The translations under genes were made by a program, and so were the position numbers. The notes beneath the pieces were generated by a model. That model was not told the origin of the DNA, did not search any database, and was given only the letters and a program-made list of their open reading frames with translations. This document shows, in pieces, positions 26,860-37,272 of a stretch of 64,000 nucleotides of DNA; within the stretch, counting starts at the first letter, position 1; each line of letters opens with the position of its first letter. The DNA is from Streptomyces sp. NBC_01255 (lineage in GTDB: Bacteria; Actinomycetota; Actinomycetes; Streptomycetales; Streptomycetaceae), in assembly GCF_036226445.1 (NCBI RefSeq), contig NZ_CP108474.1, positions 186,001-250,000 on the forward strand, read 5' to 3'.

Positions 26860-27425
26860 GCGGGTCCGCGCGGGGTACGGTGCCGGGGCTCGCGACCCCG
26901 TACCCGCTGGGGGCGGCGCTGCCCGCCGTCTACGCCGAGGACGACTTCGGGCAGCGGTTCGTGTCCGGCCTGGACGTGGTCCTCGCTCCGCTGTTCACCG
27001 TCCTGGACTCGCTGGAGGCGTACTTCTCGCCGACGCTCGCCCCCGCCGACTTCGTGGACTACCTCGCGACCTGGGTCGGTGCGGAGCTGGACGGCACCGA
27101 GCCGCTTCCGCTGCGCCGCCACGCGGTCGCCTCGGCCGTGGCACTGCACCGGGTCCGCGGCACCCGGCAAGGGCTCGCGGCGGCGGTCCGGCTCGCGTTC
27201 GGCGTCCCGCCGGAGATCACCGAGAGCGGTGGCGCGAGCTGGTCGGCCCGCCCGCTCGGCCCGTTCCCCGGGTCGCCCGAGGCCGGGCTGCATGTCGTCC
27301 TCCGGGTCGCCGACCCGGCCGCGGTGGACCCGCACCGCCTGCGCGCGGTCGTGGGCGCGGCCCGCCCCGCGCACCTGCCGTTCACGGTCTCGGTGACCAC
27401 TTCCCGTACTTCCGAAGGAGCCTGA
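26856..27425 (+). CDS. Phage tail protein I-like (Afp12/Pvc12, gp7-like)
   Basis: A 189-aa protein of the phage tail protein / tail protein I family. Typical elements: LGAALPAVYAEDDFGQRFVS, LFTVLDSLEAYFSPTLAPAD, FVDYLATWVGAELD and RVRGTRQGLAAAVRLAFGV. In contractile injection systems this protein partners baseplate J in the wedge. The long frame from 24948 is a shadow of the previous gene; the GTG at 26856 overlaps its stop. The next gene begins five bases after the stop. Confidence 0.88.
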   Translation: MSGSARGTVPGLATPYPLGAALPAVYAEDDFGQRFVSGLDVVLAPLFTVLDSLEAYFSPTLAPADFVDYLATWVGAELDGTEPLPLRRHAVASAVALHRVRGTRQGLAAAVRLAFGVPPEITESGGASWSARPLGPFPGSPEAGLHVVLRVADPAAVDPHRLRAVVGAARPAHLPFTVSVTTSRTSEGA

Positions 27426-27430
27426 ACCCC

Positions 27431-28633
27431 ATGAGTGACGCGCCCCTGTCCCGCCCCTGCCCGGACTGCGCGAGCCCGGTCCGCGCGGCGGACCAGTCGT
27501 TCTGCGACAGCTGCGGGGCGTTCCTCCGCTGGGACGCCCCGGCGGCGACGCCTTCCGCCGGCGCGTCCGCCGCGCCGCCGGACGCCGCCGTCCCGGACCG
27601 GGAGGAGTCGACGTCCGCCGCGGCCGGACCGGACCCGGAGGTGCGGGACGTCCAGGAAAGCGCGCCCGCTGCCGGATCCGAGGAGGTCACGGCCCCGCTG
27701 CCCGCCGTGGATCCGTCCCGCGAGGAGCCCGTACCCGTGCCCGAGGCTGCATCCACCCCCGTATCCGAGGCGAGGCAGGCGTCCAGCCAGGCTTCGGACA
27801 CGGTCGCACGCTCGCTCCTCGTCCCCGTCCCGGGGAACCGCCCCGCGGAGCCGACTGTCGCCGCGCCCGTGCTCCCCGCACGCCCCGAGGCCGCGCGGCC
27901 CGCGGCGAGGACCGCCGTCGCGCCCGCGCCCGTCGAGGGCGGCACCCCGTGCCCGGCGTGCCGGCTCGCGAACACTCCGGGCCGTCACTTCTGCCGGTAC
28001 TGCGCGACGCCCATGGTCCCCGAGCGGCTCTCCACGGCCGAGGGCCCGTACGCGGGCCGGCGCCCCGGTCTCGACCGCGACCGGGGCCGCTGGATCGCCC
28101 GCGCCCTGATCGCGACGGCGGTCGTCGCCGTGGTCGTCGGCGGTGTCGTCGGCGGCCCGCCCGCCGCGCGCGCGGTCCAGGACCACTTCGCCACCCGTGT
28201 CCCGGTCCACCCCGTCACCTGGGCGGCCTCCCACTCCGCGCCGAAGCAGAACGCGAAGCTGGCGGGCGACGGGTACTCCAACACCTGGTGGGGCACGGGA
28301 TACGCGGGCGACTCGGCGGGACAGTACCTGGAGGCCGGATTCGCCGAACCGACCGATCTGCTGAGCGTGCTGGTCACCCCCGGAAGCGCGAAGAACACGA
28401 CGCAGGCGGACGGGCAGGCGACCCCGCGCACCTTCGACCTCGTGGTCAAGGACGCGTCGGGCGAGACGCGCGTCTCGCACCACCTCATCAACGACGGCGG
28501 CACCCAGCGCGTCGACCTGCGGGTGCGCGACGCGCTGTCGGTGCGTCTCGTCCTGCGTACGGCGTGGCGCGCCGACCCGCGCAAGCAGGTGGCCGTCGCG
28601 GAGCTGGAGTTCTTCGGCAGGTCAGTCTCCTGA
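27431..28633 (+). CDS. Zinc-ribbon membrane protein with discoidin-like C-terminal domain
   Basis: A 400-aa protein at the end of the CIS structural operon. Two zinc-ribbon knuckle sets are visible, CPDC...CDSC near residues 10-32 and CPAC...CRYC near 175-195, separated by an acidic, Pro/Ala-rich linker. One transmembrane helix follows at about 219-240 (ALIATAVVAVVVGGVVGG). The extracytoplasmic part (about 250-400) has the jelly-roll look of an F5/8 type C (discoidin) domain (NTWWGTGYAGDSAGQYLEAG; LEFFGRS end). By gene order it may tether or position the particle at the membrane or bind a surface ligand; this is an inference. The stop is 19 bp from the convergent gene end. Confidence 0.72.
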   Translation: MSDAPLSRPCPDCASPVRAADQSFCDSCGAFLRWDAPAATPSAGASAAPPDAAVPDREESTSAAAGPDPEVRDVQESAPAAGSEEVTAPLPAVDPSREEPVPVPEAASTPVSEARQASSQASDTVARSLLVPVPGNRPAEPTVAAPVLPARPEAARPAARTAVAPAPVEGGTPCPACRLANTPGRHFCRYCATPMVPERLSTAEGPYAGRRPGLDRDRGRWIARALIATAVVAVVVGGVVGGPPAARAVQDHFATRVPVHPVTWAASHSAPKQNAKLAGDGYSNTWWGTGYAGDSAGQYLEAGFAEPTDLLSVLVTPGSAKNTTQADGQATPRTFDLVVKDASGETRVSHHLINDGGTQRVDLRVRDALSVRLVLRTAWRADPRKQVAVAELEFFGRSVS

Positions 28634-28652
28634 CGAGCACCGCGACGACTCG

Positions 28653-30746
28653 TCAGTCTGCGGCGTGCGCGGCGATCCAGGCTCTTGCGGCCGCGAGTTC
28701 GGCCTCGGTCGGGGCGGGGCGCAACTCGTCGGGGTAGCGGATCAGGTGGTGGTCGCGGGCCGCGCGCAGGCCGATCGCGCGGGCCTCGGCGGACAGCCCG
28801 GGATGGTCCGCGACCTCCTGCGCGCGCCGCCACCAGTCCCGGCCGCACGGGTCGACGGCGTAGTGCCAGAGCGGCTGCGCGGGGTCGGCGACGCCGATGA
28901 GGACCCGCTCAAGGACGTAGGTGCGGATGCCCGGTGTGCCGAGCAGGCGGTCGGCGACGAGCAGCGGGGCCTCCCCGTCGAGCCGGGCTCGGAGCAGTAC
29001 CCAGGTCATGAGCTGTCCGGTGTCGTGGGCGCCCGAGGTGACGAAGTCCCACAGTTCGGCGGCCTTGGCCTCGTTGGGGGCGCCGAGGTGGGTCAGCAGG
29101 CGGATGTCGTTCTTCCACACGGGCCGCGGCTTGCTCCACCAGGTGACCAGGGCACCCGCGGCCGGGTGGTCGAGGTCGAGGGCCAGACAGGTGAGCGTGA
29201 CGAGCGGGTGGCGCCATTCGGTGTACGTGGTCCGGTACCGCTTGGTGAGCTCCTTCTTCCAACGGGGCAGGAGCGCCTCGACTTCGCCCCCGGTGGCCAC
29301 GCCGTGGGCGAGGAGGAGTTCGAGGCAGTACGCGAGTCCCTGGACGCCCGTGCCGGGGTCGGCCACCTGGGCCCGCAGCCACCGGACGTCGGCGTCGGTG
29401 AGGGTCCGGTAGCGGTGCCAGTCGCGGCCCAGGATCCCCTCGCCGAGGGTGAGGTCGGGGCCGGTTCCGGCGAGCAGCTCGTCGCGGGCGGCCTCGTAGC
29501 GGTCGGCGGCGGCCAGCGCGTCGACGGCGTCGGTGCCGGTGGCGTCGGCGTACGCGGGGCCGAGCCGGACGGCCTCCTCGCGGACGTGGTCGACGTGGTC
29601 CCGCGCGGTCCGCGCGACCGCCACGCGCAGCTCGTGCGGGAGCCGTTCGTCCGTGCTGAACCGGACCGCCGCGAGGGCGTTGAAGCGCCGGCCGGTCGAG
29701 TGGTCGGCCCCGGTCTCCGTCCGCCGGTCGGCCGTGACGGCGCTGGTGAGGGCGGTCGCGAGGGCGCGCATCGCCGCCTCCGAGGTGCCGTGCGCGGCCA
29801 GTTCGGCGGCCAGTTCGGCCGCGGCCCGTACGGGGTCGGGTTCGCGGACCGCCCGGTGCGCCGTCAGCCACGCGGTGATCGTGGCGCGGTCGCCGTCGCG
29901 CCCGAGGTCCCCCGGGACGGCGAGGTCCCGCAGGACGGCGAGGCCCCGCTCGGACGGCACCTCGCCGAGCACGTCCGCCGCCCGGGCGCCGAGGGCGGCG
30001 ACGACGTCCCAGGCCTCTTCGTGGTCGTGGCGGAGCAGCGCGTGGAGCGCCGCGCGCCAGGCGTCCCAGTCGGCGAGCCGGCCGGCGTACCGCTCCCTCC
30101 ACACGTCGAGGAGCCGTCGCGTCTCCTCGCCGGTGAGGGCGTCCCGCCGCTCCAGGGAGATCACGAAGCGGGCGGTGGCGGACGGGTCCACGGGGCCACG
30201 CAGCCGGTCGTGCAGCCACGCGGCCTCGACGGGCGTCAGCGGCCGGTAACGGAACGGCAGTCGGGTGCGGTCGACCGGTTCGTCGAGCGCGGCGAGGAAC
30301 TGGCGTACCCCGGCCGGGTCCGCCGGGTGGGGCAGCCCCGCACCGTCCAGGAGTGTCACCCGGTCCAGCCGGAAGGCGCCCTGCGGGCCTCCGTCGACGA
30401 CCCGGAAGCCGGCCGGGCCGTCCCCGAGGCCGGTGGCGACGGCCGCGTGGTCACCGCCCCAGTACAGCATCAGCTCGCTCTTCAGGGCGCCGGTGCGGTC
30501 GAAGGCCTGATGCGCCTGCCAGTGCCAGTACGCGAAGGACGTGCCGGTGGCGAGTCCGCGCACGGCGCACAGTTCGGCGGCGTCCTCGTGGCCGTCGGAC
30601 TGGGTGTACCGGCTGCGGGTCGGCGGCGGAAGCACCACGAACCCGTCGCGTCCGAGCGTCTTCCACCAGGCCCTCACGCTGTCGAGGTCCGAGGCGTCCT
30701 TGGCGGAAGTCGCGTCGGGCGCGGCAGCGGGACGGAGGCGGGCCAT
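28653..30746 (-). CDS. 697-aa protein of unknown function beside the CIS operon
   Basis: I do not recognise this protein. From ATG 30746 (AAGGAG six bases upstream) it begins MARLRPAAAPDATSAKDASD. Residues about 20-200 are mixed alpha/beta and rich in tryptophan (VRAWWKTLGRDGFVVLPPPT; YWHWQAHQAFDRTGALKSEL), and residues 230-690 are mainly helical, with leucine, alanine and tryptophan spacing suggestive of a helical-repeat solenoid. There is no signal peptide or transmembrane segment. The frame extends further upstream, but that part overlaps the small membrane ORF and has no ribosome site. It is transcribed towards the CIS operon and preceded 38 bp upstream by a 51-aa membrane protein gene. 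It could be a CIS effector, an immunity protein or an unrelated neighbour. Confidence 0.75.
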   Translation of the reverse strand: MARLRPAAAPDATSAKDASDLDSVRAWWKTLGRDGFVVLPPPTRSRYTQSDGHEDAAELCAVRGLATGTSFAYWHWQAHQAFDRTGALKSELMLYWGGDHAAVATGLGDGPAGFRVVDGGPQGAFRLDRVTLLDGAGLPHPADPAGVRQFLAALDEPVDRTRLPFRYRPLTPVEAAWLHDRLRGPVDPSATARFVISLERRDALTGEETRRLLDVWRERYAGRLADWDAWRAALHALLRHDHEEAWDVVAALGARAADVLGEVPSERGLAVLRDLAVPGDLGRDGDRATITAWLTAHRAVREPDPVRAAAELAAELAAHGTSEAAMRALATALTSAVTADRRTETGADHSTGRRFNALAAVRFSTDERLPHELRVAVARTARDHVDHVREEAVRLGPAYADATGTDAVDALAAADRYEAARDELLAGTGPDLTLGEGILGRDWHRYRTLTDADVRWLRAQVADPGTGVQGLAYCLELLLAHGVATGGEVEALLPRWKKELTKRYRTTYTEWRHPLVTLTCLALDLDHPAAGALVTWWSKPRPVWKNDIRLLTHLGAPNEAKAAELWDFVTSGAHDTGQLMTWVLLRARLDGEAPLLVADRLLGTPGIRTYVLERVLIGVADPAQPLWHYAVDPCGRDWWRRAQEVADHPGLSAEARAIGLRAARDHHLIRYPDELRPAPTEAELAAARAWIAAHAAD

Positions 30747-30784
30747 GTACTGCTCCTTGGCGGGTCGGTGGCGGTGGCGTCGGG

Positions 30785-30940
30785 TCAGATCAGGCGGTGC
30801 AGCTGGTCCCAGAGCCAGTTCGCCAGCACCACGACCAGGACCAGGATGCCGACGATCACCACGGTGACCCAGGAGCAGCTGCCCCCGACGTCCGCGTTGT
30901 TGTCGTCCCGCCCGCCCAGCTCGCCGTCGAAGAGATCCAC
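30785..30940 (-). CDS. 51-aa single-span membrane protein
   Basis: A short ORF from GTG 30940 encoding an acidic N-terminus (MDLFDGELGGRDDNNADVGG) and one hydrophobic helix (WVTVVIVGILVLVVVLANWL), ending WDQLHRLI. Third-position GC and the tidy TM segment support coding; GAGG lies just upstream. It sits 38 bp ahead of the 697-aa gene in the same direction, so the two probably form an operon. The function is unknown; a holin-like, anchor or immunity role would only be a guess. Confidence 0.55.
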   Translation of the reverse strand: MDLFDGELGGRDDNNADVGGSCSWVTVVIVGILVLVVVLANWLWDQLHRLI

Positions 30941-31029
30941 GACCCTCGCCCCCCGCGCTCACTCGCGGAGCCCCCCGGCTCCGTCGGAGTACTGTCGCAT
31001 GTCCCGCGCCCGTCGAGGAGCTGTGTGCC

Positions 31030-31068
31030 GTACTCAGAGACGGACGCGGGTACTCAGCGCGTACTCAG
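31030..31068. repeat. Three direct copies of GTACTCAG
   Basis: GTACTCAG occurs at 31030-31037, 31050-31057 and 31061-31068, with a GTGCTCAG variant at 31083-31090. The copies lie between the start of the small membrane protein gene and the end of the alginate-lyase-type gene. They could be a regulator site or a trace of slippage. Confidence 0.4.
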
Positions 31069-31086
31069 GGCTTTCTCGGGGCGTGC

Positions 31087-32310
31087 TCAGCGGGGGTTGG
31101 CGGCGTGGGTCAGGGTCCCCCAGGCCACGAAGAGGTTGTTCGTGCCCGCCGGACGGTTGGCTTCGGTGAGGCGCTGCGTGTTCGTCATCGCGTACCCCAT
31201 GCGGTGGTGCAGCGCGTTGAAGCCGACCTCGGTGACCGGTCCCAGGTGGTCGCGGAGGGCGCCTCCGCAGAGCCAGCCCGGGACCGGCTCGCCGAGCTCG
31301 TACTTGGCCTGGAGGCCGAGGGCGTGGCGCAGCCGGTCGGCGACCTCGGGGTAGAGGTCCTGCCCCTGGATGCGGCTCGTCTCGGCGATGTTCGCGATCG
31401 CGGCCAGGCCGTAGCCGGTGTGGGTGAGGTCGCGGCAGGTCTCCTGGGTGAGTCCGTCGACGAAGGTGGTCTGCCCCTGCCAGTACTTGACGAGCTCGTC
31501 GCGGGTGTCGAGGCCGCTGCCGGGCGCCCCCTTCGGGAGAGCGCCGTCGCTCGCGAGGTAGATGTACGCGGGGACGCGGCCGCGGAACTTGGCCACCGCC
31601 TTGTCGTAGGCGGCGCGGTCCTCCAGGAAGACGGCGATGCCGATCGCGGCCTCGGTCATGCTGAGCTCCCAGTTGCCGTTGGAGTGGGAGCCGTTCGTGA
31701 CCTCGGGGAGGTAGACCGTGCGCAGCATCGTCTTGAAGCGGTCGACGCGGGCCTGGGGCCAGGCGGTGGAGGTGTAGCGGATGATCTCGGCGGCGCGGGG
31801 CCAGGAGGAGCCCGCCCAGCCCGTCTGCAGCGGCGCGTTGGAGTTGGTGTGGTCGGTGATCACGCCGGACCAGGCGTCCATGATCTCGATGGCCTTCTGG
31901 GCGTACCGGCCGTCGCGCGTGATGTACCAGGCCAGGGAGAGCGTGTACGCGGCGATGGCGTCCTCGCGCTCGTCGGTGCAGCCGAGGTTCGGGTTCGAGT
32001 ACGAGCCGCACTCCACCACCGCGCGGGGCTTGGGGACGCGGGACAGCGACGCGTACTTGCTCGCCATCATCTGGTCGAAGGCGGCCTTCCAGGGCTGCGC
32101 CCCGGCGTTGACCTTCTCCCGGGTGAAGTCGAGCTGGCCCCGCGAGACGAGGACGCCTGGGTGGACGAAGGTCGCGGGAGCCGCCTCGGCACGGCCGCCG
32201 GCGGGCCCGGCGAGCAGGGTGGCGAGGAGGGCGGCGAGCAACAGGGGTGCGGCGAGCAGCGAACGCCTTCGGATGTGTGCCGTACGGGATTCAACGCGCC
32301 ATCTGGACAA
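31087..32310 (-). CDS. Secreted alginate lyase-family protein
   Basis: A 407-aa exported protein. A signal peptide is clear: basic start (RRRSLL), a long hydrophobic core (AAPLLLAALLATLLAGPAGG) and an AEA-AP cleavage region near residue 43. The mature part is an (alpha/alpha) toroid of the alginate lyase PF05426 type, with family motifs HTNSNAPLQTGWAGSSWPRA, NGSHSNGNWELSM and DGLTQETCRDLTHTGYGLAA. It probably degrades uronate polysaccharide outside the cell. The start is TTG 32310 with AAGGGG seven bases upstream; no in-frame ATG precedes the signal peptide. Two operator-like palindromes lie in its upstream region, suggesting substrate-inducible control. The exact polymer is not certain. Confidence 0.85.
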   Translation of the reverse strand: MSRWRVESRTAHIRRRSLLAAPLLLAALLATLLAGPAGGRAEAAPATFVHPGVLVSRGQLDFTREKVNAGAQPWKAAFDQMMASKYASLSRVPKPRAVVECGSYSNPNLGCTDEREDAIAAYTLSLAWYITRDGRYAQKAIEIMDAWSGVITDHTNSNAPLQTGWAGSSWPRAAEIIRYTSTAWPQARVDRFKTMLRTVYLPEVTNGSHSNGNWELSMTEAAIGIAVFLEDRAAYDKAVAKFRGRVPAYIYLASDGALPKGAPGSGLDTRDELVKYWQGQTTFVDGLTQETCRDLTHTGYGLAAIANIAETSRIQGQDLYPEVADRLRHALGLQAKYELGEPVPGWLCGGALRDHLGPVTEVGFNALHHRMGYAMTNTQRLTEANRPAGTNNLFVAWGTLTHAANPR

Positions 32311-32324
32311 GGAGTTACCCCTTC

Positions 32325-32338
32325 TTCATGTATGTGAA
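32325..32338. promoter_or_regulatory. Operator-like palindrome A upstream of the alginate lyase-type gene
   Basis: TTCATGTATGTGAA, an imperfect palindrome of the form TTYAYRTAYGTRAA, immediately upstream of the TTG start of the lyase gene. Its 11-bp core is repeated in inverted orientation at 32454-32464. Confidence 0.5.
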
Positions 32339-32455
32339 CGGGGGACGGCTGTCGAGTCGGGAACTTAAAGGTCTGAACCATTGCCGTCAAGGCCTGTGGT
32401 GCGACCTGCACCGCCCGATATGGCGCCACCAGGGCCCGCCGGGCGTCCACGGTCG

Positions 32456-32469
32456 TTCACATACGTAAA
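32456..32469. promoter_or_regulatory. Operator-like palindrome B between lyase and thiol peroxidase genes
   Basis: TTCACATACGTAAA, the second copy of the TTYAYRTAYGTRAA palindrome, 131 bp from copy A. The pair brackets the likely lyase promoter, which suggests a LacI- or GntR-type repressor acting by looping; no such regulator gene is adjacent. A weaker GntR-like element AGGTCTGAACC (32369-32379) lies between them. Confidence 0.5.
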
Positions 32470-32592
32470 CCTCGCGGGGCTCTCTCTCGCGACCGGCCCC
32501 CGGGGCCGCACCGGCGGCCCGTGTCGTTCCCCAAGGTCCACACGCCGTACGATTCCCGCGTTGCCACTCACACCGTCCGAAGGAGATTCCCC

Positions 32593-33093
32593 ATGGCCCA
32601 GGTCACGCTGAAGGGCAGCCCGGTGCAGGTCAACGGCGCCCTGCCGACCCCCGGCAGCCAGGCCCCCGACTTCACGCTCGTCGCCGAGGGGCTTGCGGAC
32701 AAGTCGCTGAAGGACTTCGCCGGTCAGCGCAAGGTCCTCAACATCTTCCCGAGCGTCGACACCCCGACGTGCGCCTCCTCCGTCCGCGCCTTCAACGAGC
32801 AGGCCGGCGAGCTGGAGAACACGGTGGTGCTCTGCATCTCCGCCGACCTGCCCTTCGCCCAGGCGCGCTTCTGCGGCGCCGAGGGTCTTGAGAACGTCAA
32901 GAACCTCTCGACGCTCCGCGGCCGCGAGTTCCACACCAACTACGGCGTGGAGATCGCGGACGGCCCGCTGGCGGGTCTGACCGCGCGCGCCGTCGTCGTC
33001 CTCGACGAGAACGACACCGTGCTGCACGCGCAGCTCGTGGGCGAGATCGCCGAGGAGCCGAGCTACGACGCGGCCCTCTCGGTCCTGAAGTAG
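32593..33093 (+). CDS. tpx: Thiol peroxidase (atypical 2-Cys peroxiredoxin)
   Basis: A 166-aa cytosolic peroxiredoxin that reduces H2O2 and organic peroxides using thioredoxin. The peroxidatic cysteine is C60 in [15 protein letters not shown] and the resolving cysteine is C94 in RFCGAEG, the spacing of the Tpx class. The length equals that of the E. coli enzyme within a few residues. ATG 32593 has AGGAG seven bases upstream; the longer frame from 32521 is not used. A possible -10 box TACGAT is at 32548. The setting next to a Fur regulator and KatG makes a small oxidative-stress cluster. A strong terminator follows. Confidence 0.95.
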   Translation: MAQVTLKGSPVQVNGALPTPGSQAPDFTLVAEGLADKSLKDFAGQRKVLNIFPSVDTPTCASSVRAFNEQAGELENTVVLCISADLPFAQARFCGAEGLENVKNLSTLRGREFHTNYGVEIADGPLAGLTARAVVVLDENDTVLHAQLVGEIAEEPSYDAALSVLK

Positions 33094-33113
33094 TCCCTGC
33101 GCAGCACACGAGA

Positions 33114-33148
33114 GGAGCCCCTCCGCCGGACACCGGCGGAGGGGCTCC
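33114..33148. terminator. Terminator between tpx and the Fur-family gene
   Basis: Perfect 16-bp stem GGAGCCCCTCCGCCGG / CCGGCGGAGGGGCTCC with loop ACA, between two convergent genes, followed by a T-rich tail on the tpx side (CTTCGTTT). Confidence 0.88.
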
Positions 33149-33168
33149 CTTCGTTTCCGGGCGCCCGC

Positions 33169-36010
<2,842 letters not shown>

Positions 36011-36031
36011 TCAGCGTCGTGTGATTCCCGT

Positions 36032-36068
36032 GGCGCGCCCCGGCCGGCTCCATCGGCCGGGGCGCGCC
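36032..36068. terminator. Terminator between katG and the permease gene
   Basis: Perfect 15-bp stem GGCGCGCCCCGGCCG / CGGCCGGGGCGCGCC with a 7-base loop, between convergent gene ends. Confidence 0.85.
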
Positions 36069-36078
36069 GCGCTCGCGT

Positions 36079-37272
36079 TCAGCTCGCGTTCAGCGCCACC
36101 GTCGGGTGCAGTCGCGAGGCGCGGATCGCCGGATAGAGGCCCGCGATCACTCCGATCACGAGCGTCGCGGCCAGGCCGCCCGCCAGGGACCAGGGCGGGA
36201 CCACCGCGGTCCAGCCCTGGACGCGGGCGAAGCCGTATGTCGCCGCCGCCCCGAGGAGTGCGCCCGTCGCGCCGCCCAGCGCCGACAGGAGCAGGGACTC
36301 GGTCAGGAACTGGAGGCGGATCGCGTTGCGGGTCGCGCCCAGGGAGCGGCGCAGGCCGATCTCCTGGCGGCGCTCCAGGACGGAGATGACCATGGTGTTG
36401 GCGACCCCCACTCCCCCGACCAGCAGGGCCACCGCCCCGAGGCCGAGCATCAGGGTCGTCAGGCCCTCGTCGGTGGCGGCCTTCGCGGCCAGCGCGTCCG
36501 AGGGCCGGGACACCTTGACTCCCCCCTCGTCGCCGGGGCTGATGGTGCGGGCCAGGACCGCCCGTACGTCCTCGACCGAGGCGTCCGTGGAACGCTCGAA
36601 GACGGTCGACGGATGGCCGTCGAAACCGAAGTAGCGCTCGGCGGCCGGGAATCCGACGAGGGCCACCCGGTCCAGGGTGGGGACCAGTTCGAGCGGTGCG
36701 AGGATGCCGACGACGACCACGCGCGTGTCGTTCATCATGATCGTCTCGCCGGTCCGGGTGATGCCGAGGCGGTCCGCGGCCACCGCGCCGAGGACCGTGA
36801 CCGGGAGCCGTTCACGGGCCGGGTCCAGCCACACCCCCTTCGCCACCTCGCCGCCGAGCGCCGACAGCAGGTCGATGCCCGCGGCCTGGGTGGTGACGCC
36901 CGCGGTGCGTTCCTCGGGGACCACGTCGCTGCGGCGGATCCGGGCGTCGACGTCGCCGGTGGCCGTGGCGTGCCGCACGGGGCCGATGCGCTCGACCATC
37001 GCGACGGCGTTCTTGGGCAGCTTGATCTCCTGTCCCATGGCGTCCTTGCCCGCCTCCGCGGTGAGGAGGTTGGTGCCGAGGCGGTCGAGCCGGGCCATGA
37101 GGTCCGCGCGGCTGGACTCGGACAGACCGACGACCGCGACCATGGTCGCGATGCCGATGGCGATGCCGAGCGCCGACAGGACCACGCGCGCGCGGCGGGC
37201 ACGGAGGCCGACCGCGCCGACCCGGAGCACGTCGCCGGGAGCGAGGCGGGAGGGCTTGAGGTCGTGCTTCAC
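36079..37272 (-). CDS. MacB-type ABC transporter permease (FtsX domain)
   Basis: A 397-aa four-TM permease of the MacB/FtsX class: TM1 near residues 28-50 (RVVLSALGIAIGIATMVAVV), a large extracytoplasmic MacB core domain (about 55-255), and three TM segments at the C-terminus, with the family motif RRQEIGLRRSLGATRNAIRLQFL. MacB-type exporters act by mechanotransmission, moving peptides, toxins or lipoproteins outside the membrane rather than through it. It overlaps the ATPase gene stop (ATGA) in a four-gene operon: lipoprotein, adaptor, ATPase, permease. A terminator lies just downstream. Confidence 0.92.
   Translation of the reverse strand: MKHDLKPSRLAPGDVLRVGAVGLRARRARVVLSALGIAIGIATMVAVVGLSESSRADLMARLDRLGTNLLTAEAGKDAMGQEIKLPKNAVAMVERIGPVRHATATGDVDARIRRSDVVPEERTAGVTTQAAGIDLLSALGGEVAKGVWLDPARERLPVTVLGAVAADRLGITRTGETIMMNDTRVVVVGILAPLELVPTLDRVALVGFPAAERYFGFDGHPSTVFERSTDASVEDVRAVLARTISPGDEGGVKVSRPSDALAAKAATDEGLTTLMLGLGAVALLVGGVGVANTMVISVLERRQEIGLRRSLGATRNAIRLQFLTESLLLSALGGATGALLGAAATYGFARVQGWTAVVPPWSLAGGLAATLVIGVIAGLYPAIRASRLHPTVALNAS

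Noticed and set aside
10382..28633. Prophage or type VI secretion system
   Set aside because: No integrase, terminase, capsid, portal, holin, TssJLM or ClpV genes; the gene set (DUF4255, AAA+ ATPase, two tubes, gp25, J, I) is that of a contractile injection system.
32368..32383. DasR (dre) operator near the alginate-lyase-type gene
   Set aside because: Only about 11 of 16 positions fit the dre consensus and the central TCTAGA is broken, so it is mentioned only as a weak GntR-like element.
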